The notes below the pieces were generated by a model, which was not told the DNA's origin, made no database searches, and saw only the letters and a list, made by a program, of their open reading frames with translations. From Rostratula benghalensis (Eukaryota > Chordata > Aves > Charadriiformes > Rostratulidae), in assembly GCA_013399305.1 (NCBI GenBank), contig VXAI01000025.1, positions 6,716,143-6,780,142 of the forward strand: DNA of 64,000 nt. Reading direction: 5' to 3'. A program made the translations under genes and the position numbers. This document shows, piece after piece, positions 10,562 through 24,260 of the stretch (position 1 is the stretch's first letter; every line of letters begins with the position of its first letter).

Positions 10562-13165
10562 CTTGATGCAGAGAGAGCTCCAAGCTGCCCTTGTGGGCAC
10601 AAGCAAACAATATCATCCAGGGGTGATGCCACTTGCTGGCACAGTCTGCACTGATCTTTGGGCTGGGCACCACTCTCTTTCATGTCAGTGGGTTATATAT
10701 GGGGAAACATATAGTAAGCATTTCAATGTGTTGGGATTCAAGATAAACAGACTTTACAGGTAACAACCTATGTGCAACCTCCCTCCAGGTGGCTTTGGGA
10801 AGTCACTTGGCTCTTTCCTCTTGAGTAATGAAGATGGAGGTAGATCTACTGATGGAAAAATACTAAGTATTGGCTGGTTTATCATCAAATATTAATGTCT
10901 GTATTCTGCTGGACTAATCTCACCTGTGCATGGATTGCACAGAAGAGAGAGAGAAAAAAAAAAAGCAGCAAGGTGACAACTTCGAATGCCCTTTCAAACT
11001 AATCTGCTCCTAATTTGTTTCAATACATCTCTCAAGCTGCAGCTTGTCAGAGTCACCTGAATAATCCTGGTATAATTCCAATCCATATTTCTATCTAAAA
11101 AATTGAAAATCTTTAGCACACAATTAATATAGCTGGCAATGACACAGCACATCCATCTGCCCTCTTGCACCAGATGAGGCTTAATAACCAATATGCCCGA
11201 TGGGCTCAAATAATTCAGAGCTCATATTTGTTCTCAGGAGCGGTTCACGCCGGCTAAAGGTTTCACCACTTCCTCATAAATTTAAGGACTGAACGTGGAG
11301 GGGAGGAGGGGTGCACAGGGGAAGAGATTTGTGGGAGAAATTCTGTGTATGTAGGTGACAGTTTATAAAACAGCTTCTCATAAGAAGTTGCTTTTGTGCA
11401 GTCATTTTGAAGTATTAAATTTTGATAACTCTTTAATCACTGCAGTTTAATGAGATAGAGGGAGAAGGTGAAGGGGGAATCCATCATGTCAGCTCAAGTA
11501 CCTGGCTCTCCTCCTGCTGTGAACATTTAACATGACACAGTAGTCTGAAGCTCTCCTTTTGCAGCTGCAGTTCAGAGACAGGATTTTGTAGTCTTCCAAG
11601 AATGTTTGATTTCCCTGAAGAAACCTCTTTATACGATCAGAAGTCATCCTTCACCTCCCAAGAAAAAAAAAATGCTGTTAAAAAACAATTGAAAACAAAA
11701 TGCCTGGATTTAAACACAAGATTTTTCAATTTTAAAATTGGCCAAGACAGATTATTTTATCCTGTGTAAGTGTTTGTTACAAGTGTCACTGCAGACCTTT
11801 GTTTGATGCAGCTCTCAGTTTAATTCACATTTAATAAACGTTAGCTAATAAAATCAGAGTTCCCAGTGATACTTGTAGCCTCTCAGGTATTCTTATTTTT
11901 ATTATAAAGTTCTTATATTTTATCCCACCAAATCTCCAAACATATAAACATAGAAACAATCAAATTGCTTCCTGCAGATGAAAGGGAGGTGGATGAGCAG
12001 CCAACAATCATAGACCCCATAATCCCATCTTATACCATAGGCACTCTGTCACTCATGTAGGCAAATCACACTGCTCAAAAGTTTGAAGCATTGAGGCTCG
12101 TCATGAGGAAGGGAGTAACATAGACACCTTCTTTTACAATAGCTTGTAAGAAATTACTTGGGCTGCTTCAGCAGATACACTTGCATAAGCCAAAAGTGCT
12201 AGCAGATTCCTAGTGTAGCCACAGCAAAAGTTGTTGCTTTCCTTTACAGAAAGATATTGCTTGGTTACTTCTGTTCACATGGAAGTCGAGCAAGCTTATT
12301 CCATGTGGAAAGCTTCTTGTCAAAACAATATTGGAACAGCTATAGCTTGTACCTTTCTCCATTAACAATTTGCTTCTTGGGGAATGTGGATCTGGACACA
12401 GTCTGTGGCACCGGGAAAATGTGTTCTTTGAGATGACGTACACATAGATGAAAATCTTCAGCCAGTTGTCACCACCCACCCCTGCTGTCAGTACTTCAAT
12501 TCTTCATCTATTAATTCGATATTAGATTGTCCCAGGAATCATTTGCTATGATCCAAGATGCAGAAAAGGTATCATAAATTTTTAAAAATTGAATAATTGC
12601 CTTCCCCTCTGTCCTGTCAGACAGTATGTTAGCAGTTTGTCAAACATAAATCACAACATGACCAGATCTTCCCACCATTGAAGGAAATAATTAAATTCAA
12701 GTTTTCAGTTTTCACCATCCAATAATTCTTAACTTGCTCCATTACTAATATCCTTTGAAAAATTGGTATATATTTACAAGAACAGGGAGACAAATATTAT
12801 GACAGCTCAACTATAGTTTTAGGACCACAGCTATTAAATTGGTCCTATTATGAAGCCAGATTACTTTCTAAATTACTGCTCTGATGTGCCAATCAAAAAA
12901 TCACTCTTAAGAAACCAAATGATGATTGCCTTGTAACACCTCCTCTCAAACTGCTTAAATCCTCTACCACAGCAGGGATGGTCACTACCAGCTTAAACAT
13001 GGATACTCTGGAGTGAATTCAACCAATTCTTTTCTTTCTCTCCTCTATCCATTTCCTGCAGGAACTGGTGCAAAGCAGATGCTTTTGTTGTCATCTGCTA
13101 CACCTTATGCACTAGGCCACTGTTGCTTCCTCCCTACTTCTTAACACTTAAATTTTAAGTTTTGG

Positions 13166-13181
13166 AAAAAAAAAAAAAAAA
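13166..13181. repeat. Poly-A tract
   Basis: Sixteen A residues. Low complexity only. Confidence 0.85.
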
Positions 13182-13583
13182 TCCCTTTCAGAATGAGGTT
13201 CTTCAAAACAAAAATTGGAAAAATGCTATACCAGTTTGTTCTTAGATCTGGAAAAAAAAATACAAGAATCTGTCTACCCATTTTTCCTTTCTTCTTCCAT
13301 AGCTCTTTTCTTCTCCTTCCAACTGCCTATAAACCACCAGTATCACAGGACTGCCACTAGTTGAGTGGATACAGTTCAGCTTAAGAAGTCATTATAAGTG
13401 TAAATTTAACCATCTGACTATCAGCCTTCCCTAACTTTGAATAAATAAAGGTAAAAACCTTTTTACTGTATTATCTCAGGCATGCAAAAGAAAACATTCC
13501 TTCATTTAAAGTGAAATTTCCAAAGCCACTCTAAGAGCAGAAATGATCACCCTTTTCTTATCCTTTATCTGTATCGTTTCTCC

Positions 13584-13599
13584 TTTTTTTCCCCCCCCC
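13584..13599. repeat. T7-C9 homopyrimidine junction
   Basis: Seven T residues run directly into nine C residues, inside a longer C/T-rich stretch. It is prone to slippage and to sequencing error. Confidence 0.8.
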
Positions 13600-16500
13600 T
13601 CTTTTGACACAAGCAGAAAAATCCAGCTTCCTTCCCTTTATATGCAAAACTTTGCAAACAATATCTCTAAAACCAATTAGAAGTCAAGCTTGTCATTTTC
13701 AATCCACTAACAGAAAAAGAAAGCAAGCAAGCAACACCACAGAGTAATGATGCCTATTTTAACACTGATGAGGTTTTTTTTTGGAGAGAGGTTGAAGTGC
13801 CATTTAGAATACATATACTCGCTTGCCTTTATTTTGCACAGAATTGGTTTTAAAATGGATAAAGCCTCTTGGGTTCTCAGAAAAGAATGACTCTTTTTCG
13901 TCTCCCCTTCTCACAAATAACAGTCAGTTCAGTATTGTTTTTCTGTCAAGTAAGTTCTGCTTAACAACAACAATCCTTTCTATCTTTGCCTGCTCGTAAG
14001 GCCACCCTTCTCCTTTTATGTATTTCTCAAAATTATTGGTCCCTCACACAATCTTTCACCTTTATACCCATTCACAAACGAATTCCAGGCTTTCTGAAAA
14101 CCTCTCCAGCTCTTACTTGAAAGATTCAGAACCACAGAAAGGTACCGAGACAGGATATACCTTTATTCAACTTTCCACCCTTGAGAATTATGGCAGAAAT
14201 AGAAGTATCTCCAATTCTCTTTTCCTCTATATAAAACGCAGTCTTCATCAGTGCCTGAACTCATACCTGCATTTTGGGCATTCCTCTCCATCTCACACCA
14301 AAATATTTTTAAGACAACATGTAAGGCAATGCTATTTTCAAAACAAACTATAACCAGTCCTATGAGCTGGCCATCTCCCAAGGATGATTATAGTCGAAAA
14401 CAATCCCCAGCACGAAATGTCACCTTAAGTCAGATCTTTCATTCTCCAATTATTTCATGGAAGATGACTCTATCCTAGATAACACTGAGTGTTAAGCTTC
14501 TCCAAAGGCCATGGTCTCTCAACGCAAGTGCTGCACAGACACCAATACAGAACTTACCAAGAGCAACATGAGAAGGCCATGAAGACTTAGAGGGACCTGT
14601 ACAAACAAGGTGATGACATTTCCTTCCAGCTTCTACTTTCCCTATTTTTGTTTGCTTGGAGATACCAGGATTTAAAGTTCTTGGCTTCTGGTTCTTATCA
14701 GAAGTATACATTTGCCATTGATAGCTTTTAGCAAAAGTTATTATTAGGCAGCTTTTCACTTCTATCTCTTATCACTTTCTACTCCAGAAAACCTTATCTC
14801 CCCTTTCACTAAGTGTATGATAATTGGAACTTTGCAATTACAGGTACAACACACACAGATTTAATGGACCGATTTGACAAGCTAAAAGAATTCCAGTTCC
14901 CTTGTCTATTTAGTGTTTTAATACTACTTCTTCCTAATTAGTCTGTAGTTATAGTTACCGAAGTAATTGTCAATGACTATAATGATAAATAAAGCAGATC
15001 TGTCAGAGCTAGGCTGATCTTACAGAGGATCAGGACCTTTTCTGAGGAATGAGTAAATATACTATAAAGGTTTCAGTCAGAACCAAATGTCTCCTAGGGT
15101 TTGAGAACAAGAGTTGTATTAATAAACAGCCCTCAAGAAAGACCAGCGAGACAAATCAGACATCTATTTCCAGTGCCTGTCAAGAAGTGGTTAGAACAGA
15201 AAGGTACTGTAATGCCTGAATCATAATGATGCCCTGAACCATTTCTGTGAGCACCCTCCAGCAAGGCTGCACTTCCAGGTTAACACCACATGTGCAGGCT
15301 CTGTTACCCTGCGCGTCAGATCTGTGTCACTCTCCTCTGGACACAAGGGAATACACCAACCTGAACACCACGGGGTTTTACTTGCTTATTTCCTCCCATT
15401 TCCTCCTTCAGATGCTGCTCTTTTACTACCAAACCTGGACACATAGGATCTTCTGAAAATCTAAAACAAACCCTGACTAATTCCAAGTGAAAAGGCAGAA
15501 AATGTTAAAATAGAAAGTCACAGGTACCTTTACTTGTATGTGCTTCACCAAGTAGCTCTGTGCTAAGCAACACTGAAGATATACACAAGCAGTCAGTTTT
15601 CTCCATGTACCTTTTTGCATGTACATTTGTGCCCAGAGCCCCACACCATGGTTTAAATTTCTGCATACAAAATCTCACAAGAGCCTAGGAAATGTCATTT
15701 TGTTTTATGATAGAGGTAGCTTTTGGGCCCACAAAAGTCTTACCAAAGAGTAGAAAGGTAACATGAGAAACTATGTGGAAAGGAATTATGAGGAAAGTGT
15801 TTTTTCCTCCTGTTTGAAATTTGACCTAATGGTAAAAAAGTAAAAGTATTTCCTTCTTGGTATACAAGAAATATTTGTTCTATTGCCCTTAAAGATCTAA
15901 ACCTACAATCAATTAAAACCCAGCACAAGAATGGTTTTCCGCTTCATGTGATGCTTTTATTCTCAGAGGGGATGAATCAGTGAAAATAGGACATAAAATA
16001 TCAGTAAAAACTGAAAACTTGGGACAGGTGAACAAATGAACAGGAGAATAAAGGAGAAAGCAAACTTAACAATATGGGTACATGTGTATATCTCCTAATA
16101 CCATTCCCTGGAAGCTTGATTTAATAAACCAGGGGCTCTGTATTTGGGGCAGGAGGGGGAATGAAGCTATGCTAAAATAAAATAAAAAAACCCCCAACAC
16201 CCAAACTTTTTTTATTATTCTAGCTTTGAGAAGATATTTTTCAATTACTTTTCCCCCAGCCTTATGTAAGAATGCAAAGGAAAGCTTGTCAACTGGCATC
16301 ACACAGATATTCATGTCAGGGAATTTGTGTGCTTGGCTTGCAGTCCCTACGAGGCTGAATATTTAGCAAGATTTGCCACTACTTCACACTTCCAGTATAA
16401 AGACCAATAAGAACTTTCCAACAAGCTACAAGATACTGCTCCAGCTCTGCATTCTCATTTAGCTTCCTAGTCAGATTTTGTTGCTTTTATACTTAACACA

Positions 16501-16794
16501 GAATCTTGTGCACTTTTCCCCACTCCTCTCTATCTGCATTACTGGCTCCTTCTGTCAGGAATTTTCTGGCAAAACTAGAAAGTCACATACTTTCAAGTAC
16601 TTTTTTTCTGAAGATATGAAGTCCAGTGATCAGTATCACTAGCCAGATATTATTCTTTCTGCCTCACTGCTCTGAAAAGCACAGTTTTGTCCTCATTTAC
16701 CTCACAAAAGTTTGGCAGATCTGGACGTTTGAAACACAGAGCTTATAAAAGTTAGGTATTGGATATACACATAAACCACACAAAACTACACAGG

Positions 16795-16818
16795 AAAAAA
16801 AAATTAAAAAAAAAAAAA
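16795..16818. repeat. A-rich tract
   Basis: A9-TT-A12 followed by T. Low complexity only. Confidence 0.85.
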
Positions 16819-17537
16819 TCAATGCACGCCAACAGATTAAACTTGTAATTCTCAAGCAACAAAAAAATCTCTCCTCAACTTTAATGAAAATTTGCTTACA
16901 TAGGGCTAGTGGGATCAGACATGGAGGAATGTAATTTAGGCCTACCGAGAATCCACACAATGATTGAATTCCTAACTAAATATTCCATCACGCATTTGTC
17001 CCTCTGCTGTAGAAACTCTTCTCAATGAAATTCTTCTCCAGGAATGCAACACTTCAAGAAGTCTTTGATTTTACATACGGAACTCAAATTTTCTTTTTAT
17101 TTTTTCACTCATTAAAGCTTTAGACTTCAGTAAAGACACAGAAATTCACTGTGAAGTTGCATATTATTTCATGTACGTGTATGCCTTCAGAGTAAAAAGG
17201 AGTGAAATCTTACACAAGCTCAGAATATGAAGAAACACCAGAACAATTATGTATATTAACTTACAATGATGCTCGGGGGTCTCAAAAATACATCCTATTT
17301 TTCCTCAAGAGGGTAAACCTATCTGATAGTGATCTTTAAATACAGAAAAACTGGAGAGAGAAGTGTTGTATCCATGTCAATGACAAGGTGATAGATTTAA
17401 CTGAAAAAAGGAACAGTCATATTAGGTAATAAGAAATACTGTCTCAGTCTAAGCAATGTACTAAAACAGTGTGCTTCTGGAAGCTGCACAGTCTGATAGA
17501 TCTTGAAAGCAGACTTGACCCTGAAGGGGAAAGAGTA

Positions 17538-17576
17538 TGGACAGGATGACCTTTTGAGATCTAGTCTAGGTCTGCC
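17538..17576 (+). mobile_element. Possible degraded CR1 3' end fragment
   Basis: The words GGACAGGATGACCTTTTGAG and the following AGTCTAGG resemble the region just upstream of the CR1 3' terminus in plus orientation. The GGTCCCTTCCAACC core and the terminal ATTCTATG octamers are missing or decayed. About 40 bp is too little to be certain, and a chance resemblance is possible. Confidence 0.3.
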
Positions 17577-17816
17577 ATTACCTGGGGCATCCTAATTTCC
17601 CTTCTCTTCACTGTCATCTCAGGTCTGAGAGGGATTGGCTTTGTATCCAGTTCGTACAATTCTACAGAGTTGTTCACCTGCAATTGGAGGGAAGATTCCT
17701 CTTACATTTCCTAATGAAGGACAAACAACCTTTCCTATATTTCTACTAGACTCCAAGCTCACAGCATTCAGGATGAAATATGAATTGATTTTGTTTCCCA
17801 GTTGTTAAACTTGAAC

Positions 17817-17829
17817 TTTTTTTTTTTTT
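17817..17829. repeat. Poly-T tract followed by GCAG
   Basis: Thirteen T residues immediately followed by GCAG make an acceptor-like string on the plus strand. The downstream sequence shows no open exon with a donor, so it is treated as low-complexity sequence. Confidence 0.8.
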
Positions 17830-18420
17830 GCAGGAACTGTCCTTCAAAAGAATACAAATTTTAAAGACTGTCAAAATAAAACTTTTCTCAATTTTTCAGA
17901 AATGTTCTCAACCTTTTTCTTATCAAGACTGAGACAGTTCTACAGACTCAACATTAACTTACGATTTGTTTTGGATGACCTACATGTACCACCTAAAGAA
18001 ATAAACAAAACCACAACACAATTTCTCCCACAAAAAAGGCTGCAGTAATCTCTGGTCAAACATTCTTTCCTTTCATTTTCTCAAGCTCCCTCAAACATTG
18101 TTGCTATTCTGTTAAAATAATTTCCCAGTTGAGATTAACTCTCTCCTGCTCACTTAACCTCTTTGGTTTTGCTATCAAAACGCACACTGTCCTGAACATG
18201 TTCTTACACCATAACCATACACATGTAATGAACTCTGGAAATACAACTCTCTCAAGTAACCTTGCTCTGTCAGGGACAGAAATGACAGTCAAATGCTAGG
18301 ATGGGCATTTCCAGCTACTTTTCATTGTAGCAGATCTGCAGTGTGGGATATACTGCTTCACAACCCTGTTATTTTTGTTTATTGTACTTCCACTGTTTCC
18401 ATTTTCTCTAGTTTTTAGCA

Positions 18421-18560
18421 TTCTGGGTCGCAGCTGCAACGCACGATAGCTGTAATCCAGGGGCTGGTGCTGAGAGATAGCTTGCCCCTGCCTTCTGGCT
18501 GGTGCTCAGCTTCCACCCCACCGCTCCGCCTGCACCAGAGTCACACAAACTCCTGGCAAG
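18421..18560. other. GC-rich patch
   Basis: This roughly 140-bp stretch is clearly richer in GC than the flanking AT-rich DNA and includes a few CpG dinucleotides (GGGTCGCAG, AACGCACGAT, CCGCTCCGCC). It is too short and too CpG-poor to be a CpG island. It overlaps chance open frames on both strands. Confidence 0.5.
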
Positions 18561-20192
18561 GCACAACAGAGAGCTTAGGTGGCCATCACTCATTTTAGCT
18601 GCTATTTTTTGTTGGGTCAGTGTTCAGCCAGATTGTTTCCCTTATTTGTGTGCAGCCATGTGGCCAGCGATGGCAAAAGGAGGAGCTGGCTTTTCTCAAC
18701 CCTGTACTTTTCTAACATTCTCTTTCTGCCTCTACACACCTTAAAAAATAAAGAAAAACCAAGAACAACTGGTCAAATTCAGCTGCCCGACACAGTGTGG
18801 ATTAACTGTTTTATAATGGTGTTTTCAAGTAGAGTTAAAAGCAATTAAGTATTGGAAACAGCGAAATTCAGCATCGCTCTAAGAAACATGAGAGGTTTCA
18901 TGCTGCAAAGAACATCCTTACCTTCTAATGTTACAGAAATTTAAGGAACATGAGTTTAAGGATAGCATGAAGAGGATATACTTTTCTGTTTGTATTATGT
19001 GCATACATAATTTCCATTTCTGTATAGCTTAAAGCCAGTTAGAGTCTATACAGGCACAAAAGAAAGAGATGGCCCATGCCAAGACCCTAACACAGGAGAA
19101 AACAGATGAATTTTGACAGAAAGGAACAGAAATAATCAGCAAGCCAGCACCAAATCCACATCATATGCCCATGGCCTCTCTCAGCAGCAGGTAACCACTC
19201 AGGAGTTTTGGGGGCATTGTAATAAAATACAGGTTTAGAGGATAAATTTGTTTTAAAAGAGGAATTTGAAAGAGAACCAAGATGTAGCTTGGGAATCTTT
19301 TCCCAAGTATGAGGGAGAATCACAAAGTCATTTGCTCATAATAAACAGCTGGGATATAGGAGCTGGCTTCTGATGCTGATCAGATAAAGGAGCTGATTTT
19401 TGATAGCAGCTTTAAGATAAGGGTTAAGACAAAGAGAGGCTCCAAATAGCTTTAAAAGTGAACCAGAGAGATTCGATTTGATGCGATAAGGGAAGAGGCA
19501 AAGCAGGCATGTAAAGAGAGCAGTGACATGGTCCAAGGGACAGATCAGGAAAAAGATCTCTGCAAAAGAATGGATTCAAGCATGAACACCAAGGGGAAAA
19601 AAAAGGGACAGTGCTGCAGCTTAGGTAACAACCTTCCTGAGACTGTTAGCTGCAAGGATGTTTAGGAAAGGCTGTATATTCCAGAGATGTTATAGAGAAA
19701 GAATCTAAGCATTTAAGCCAAGTATGAAAAAAAGAGCTATAAACCATGCATTTTTGCAACCAGCACTGTAAATTTCTCTTACAAGCTACAGCCTCTTTCT
19801 CTCCCTTTTCCATTAAGTTACAGTTAAATGTGCATCTGTAACTGTTGACTTGGGATGGATATTGTGTTCACATGAAGAAAATTTCTTAAATTCATTGCAG
19901 TTTGAAGACTAATTATGCACACAGCACAAGTGAGGCACCACAAACTCCAGGGAAAGGAGAACACGAGCACATAGGAATAGCTTTGGTTGGCTGGTGAATA
20001 TTTCTTCACTGCATCATCAAGGAAGAACGAATCCAATAGCTATGTTTTCATTAATCTCCAGAGGCAATTCCTATTGAAAACTGAGAAACTCCTTATTAGA
20101 TAAAGTGGCAGTAAGCAATGTTCACACACACAAAATAGTAGCATATAGCAAATCACCAGAGAGAAGGGAGAAGATTTTATTAACACAGTTCT

Positions 20193-20310
20193 GACACCCC
20201 AGCCACGTCACCTGCTGGGCACCTGGCCACTGATGGCACAGCAAAGGCAACACTGGATGCTCCCTGGGCTGCAGCCTCCCAGCCACCCCATGCTCCCCCT
20301 CACAACCGTG
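20193..20310. other. GC-rich patch with E-box-like words
   Basis: About 120 bp of strongly GC-rich sequence in AT-rich surroundings. CpG is nearly absent apart from one in CACGTCACC and one in AACCGTG, so this is not a CpG island. CACCTG occurs twice within about 20 bp. A 66-codon minus frame runs through it, which is expected where stop codons are scarce. Function is unknown. Confidence 0.45.
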
Positions 20311-23300
20311 AAATAGCAGCAAGGGTTGTCAACGATTTTTCTGATGTTGAAGTGCTGCATCACCCTTTGGCAGAATAAAACAAGGACAAGAAAGCAGCAA
20401 CTTACAGATTTTGCTGTATCTAGTACTTTGGGTACTACTATATCCCCCTGCAGTCACTAATTATTTCCCTGGTGAGAATGCAAAGAGGGTTTTCCTGGGG
20501 AAGTGTTAAAGTCAGTAATGTGGTTTATCCACATGAAGCCATGTATAGCAAGTACATATGCTTAGAATAAAGACAGACTTTCTCCAATGACCACCTCTCC
20601 AGGGACAGAATTGTCATGCAAGAGGCAGTTTTTGTAAAACAAGCACCAACAAAACACAGACAAAGCACTCCAGGGCCTCTGCTGCAGTTGGCATCTCAAT
20701 GAAGCCAAAACCAAAGCATAAACCAGTACATAAAGGATAAATAAATAAAAAGTTACAATTCTGCTCAGTAAAAGGATGTAAATATTTTTGTATTTCAAGT
20801 CCCCAGAAAAAAAGCACATCCTCCATGCCATCTGCCAAAACATTGGTTATATAAATCCATACTTAAAGCAACACTAAGCTATTTTCACAATTGTTGTCAG
20901 ACATGCCAGAGTTTAAAAGGAGTTTTAAAAGCCTGGGAAGGACTCAAAAATAATTTTTTCCTTCATGCTACAATTGCCTTTTGTAAATGGATTCAACCTT
21001 CTCTCCCTGTGATCTAAAAATCAAAAATTTTAAATTCTATCTAAAATAGTGTTAAAAAACCCCAACTGTTTAAGCTTCAGAGATACCTTCTTCAAAAGTA
21101 AAAATTAAATAGCAACCAGTTAAATTGTAAGATGAAAAATTATTTTAAAAACCAAAACATTGTATTATAGAAGTCCTGCAAAAGAACATATAGTTTATTG
21201 AAATTCCTAATTTATATTTCTAAATGATATATTTAAAATGAGGGTATACTTACAGGAAGCTGTAATGTAAAAAACAGCTATTGACTTCAATAGACTAAAC
21301 TTGATAGAGCTTAATTTTATGATATTCAAACATGGACTTTAACATTGTCTACACTATTGCCAAGACAAGATTTTCTAAAAGTTCAGCTACAATTCATGCA
21401 TTCAAAGAGTGAACAAAATTTTAGAAACTCCACGTGTTTTCACAGATACTCCAAGTCTAAGGAGCCTTCACCGTGTTGATTTATTTCGAAAATTGAGCAA
21501 CTTCGGTTCTCAAATAGGAGATGAGATTTTTCGACAACACAGCCCAAAGGAAATTTCTGCTGTAATATCTCTGAGGTAGAATGACACATGAAAGAGAAAT
21601 TTTACCCTGCTATGTAAAAGAAATATTGCCATTAGCTTTATTGCAAACAAACAAAACCATCACTGAAGTCATGCTTTTCATTCCATTTCCTTAAGGAAAC
21701 AGTGTCTTCAGTTTGAAAACCATGGCCAATCAAAATACAAATGTTAACAGGAGTTCTTCAGGAAGACATGCATTTGCTTTACATACCAACGATCCATCAG
21801 AATGAAATCTAGCACAATAATAAACTGTGTTTAAAAATAAGTGTCAAAGGTGCCAATAGTAGGTCTTTCAGTAGGAGAAGTAGAACTAAGACCACCTGAA
21901 AGAGTAATCATCACAGCAGCAACATAAAGATATTGTAGCTTATATTTGGCAATGCCCGTACTGAATTGTAGTTATCTCCAGAAGAAACAGTATGACCAGA
22001 AGCAGATCTGAAAGAAGAGCAACAGCTTACGAACACCAGCAAATGCACCTCTGAAGACAAGATATGGCAGATGCCTCTGAAATAGAGAGATCCTGTGACA
22101 GCTCATGTGCACCAGAAGAAAACAGGAAACAAAGAAGAAAACAGTCAGAACAAAGGCTTACTTCCTTTTCAGTTCTACACAAAGGAAACAAAAGGATGCA
22201 ACTTGCAGGATTTTAATCTCAGACCTGAGTAAAGGCTAGTATGGTCCTTGCTGCCATCTATCAGGCAAGTCCATGTGTGAGCACCATTGCATTCATCAAG
22301 CTAACTGACGGTCTACTCAACATCAAAACTACGACTTGCTGTATTTTTTCCCCACTGACCTTTTTAAATAACTAGATCATTAAATAAAATGGTTAGACAT
22401 GCAAAAAAATATCACTGAAAAAAAAGCAACTCTCTGTAACTAAAGTAATTTAATCGCATATAATTTAAATGGGCAACAGGAGGTAAAACAATTTGGGGAG
22501 ATGTCTCTTGCCTTTTACTGTACTATTTTTATCCCAGGGCTGCACAAATCCCAAACAGCTTCATCAGAATGATTTGGCATAAACATGACATTAGGACTAA
22601 GTGCAGCAAAGCATGATCTAGATAATAGGCCAGAACACTATCTTCAGACAGCTCTAAAAGCTGTGTATGCTCAGCATATGATGACCAGAATGCAATGTTT
22701 TCTGGATCCACAGGGCAAGTTGTTTTCTCCAAGCTTCTGGTATGATCCTGGTAACATCAACATCCTTCCGGTGGCCCTTTTATGTTCCTTTGTGTTGACA
22801 AGGATGAAGGTAGCGTTAACCTTTTACAAGGACCAAAGAAATTGTCTTGCTAAGAAATGGCTTAGCTGTTTGGTGGTTGGGTTTTTTTCCCTCCTCCTGC
22901 CTTTTCTTCATGATTTAAGAAATGGTTCATGCTGTGAGGGTTGAAGAGCCTGCGCACAAATTATTCTTTTCAGCTGTACCACGCTACTTTCTCAAATCTT
23001 TCTTTAAGATAAGTGAAATTTGAAGATTATATTTAAGTAAACTTGTAGCATGCCTGACAAGGCCTGACAGAACTTTGAAAAGGCTTGCAAAACACTGTAG
23101 TTATTTCTGGAAGGGACTAATTTTTCCTTTGTATTCATCCACTGTCATTATTTTCAGAAAGCCAAGGGCTCAAAGGAAGACTATACACATTTTAAGCACT
23201 ACCAAAATCCAAAGAAAAGGGGGAAAAAGAATCCAAACACTTGTTACCTTGAAATAAAGCATGAAATGTAATTAAATACTTCAGTTACAACAGGCATTTC

Positions 23301-24016
23301 TGATTCTGTTGCTGTAGGAGGCCATCTTGCCAGAATTGGCAAAGCAAGACTCCCTAGAGAGGCGCTCTGAACTACATTTCAGACCACTTTATTAATCATT
23401 TCATCATTATCAAAAGAGCTCCATTTAAACTCTGTATTTAGTGATTAAATTTTACAACATTAAGGGTTGAATATTCAAAGAAATGAGGTTCAGATTCTAT
23501 TTGTGCACGTGCAACTTTTCTACATTCACATTTCACTTCCAGTTTTGTTGCACTGAGTGCATGGAATGGCTCATATGCATTCATATTTGAATACTCAGGC
23601 TGAAATGAATCAATGCAGAAGACAAGATTTCAGCCCTCTTTCTGCACATTGGAAAGCCCATTGCTTTATTTGAAAAATTACAAATCAGTTCATGTAATGT
23701 GGATCCTGGCTTCTACACACACAAAAAACACAACGCACATTTAGAGAGAATCCATTTTCAAACTTCATGTCAGGCTCTTACTACCCAACTGTTATGTTAT
23801 TACTGAAGAGCCTGAAACATGATTTACATTTTCTTCCTTTGGGGGTACGACACTGACAGAGAATAAGTGACTTCTTTTTCAGAAAGTACTAGTGTCAGAA
23901 TGGATAAAAGACTGAGGAAACTACTGTGCTATACAACCAGCTTTGTAAAGAATGAAGCTTAGATGTTACTGATACCAAGAATAAGTACGTGTGTCATGAG
24001 GTCTTGTGCCTATGTG

Positions 24017-24028
24017 TATCTATCTATC
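24017..24028. repeat. (TATC)3 microsatellite
   Basis: Three perfect TATC units. It is very short and is listed because a larger ATCT-type array lies at 53.6 kb. Confidence 0.7.
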
Positions 24029-24124
24029 ACTCTCAGGTACTTAGGCAGCTTCTATTGTGATAGTGTGTAAGTACTTCACAACCTTTACTGTAGTTAACTT
24101 CACATCTCTGGCAACTCTCCATTA

Positions 24125-24260
24125 TCCAGGCCAGAGAGGGAGGGAAGGGTTAGGACAAAGGGTCAGACAAAGGCAAAACACTGACAATGAAAAAAAATTG
24201 AGTAGAAAGAGATGCAGGGAGGACATAGTGAGGAAAAGGGAGAATATAAAGATTAGCATT
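24125..24260. repeat. Purine-rich stretch
   Basis: The plus strand is mostly G and A over about 135 bp (GAGAGGGAGGGAAGGG near its start, A8 in the middle, GAGGAAAAGGGAGAAT near its end). It is low-complexity purine bias, not a tandem array. Confidence 0.5.

Larger units (their letters stand above)
9501..16790. other. Non-coding unique sequence, no gene recognised
   Basis: No gene family is recognisable. The 140-codon minus-strand frame at 10261-10683 begins with ATG and has G at -3, but contains a lysine run encoded by a T20 homopolymer on the plus strand and matches nothing I know. Perfect 14-bp AT palindromes lie at 11727-11740 and 12577-12590. The stretch from about 11220 to 11460 contains several TTTAAT/TTAAT homeodomain-type words plus a few CpGs and could be conserved non-coding DNA, which I cannot test. 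The remainder holds only homopolymers and unique AT-rich sequence. Confidence 0.7.

Noticed and set aside
10261..10683. 140-codon minus-strand frame with ATG and cysteine-rich start
   Set aside because: The frame runs through a T20 homopolymer that gives a lysine run, matches no family I know, and its length is near the chance maximum for this composition.
11727..11740. Perfect 14-bp palindrome CAATTTTAAAATTG
   Set aside because: AT-rich palindromes of this size are expected several times in 64 kb (a second lies at 12577-12590).
22585..22944. 119-codon plus frame with an apparent hydrophobic segment
   Set aside because: A T/C-rich stretch (TTTTTTCCCTCCTCCTGCC) produces the hydrophobic residues. 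No homologous family is recognised.
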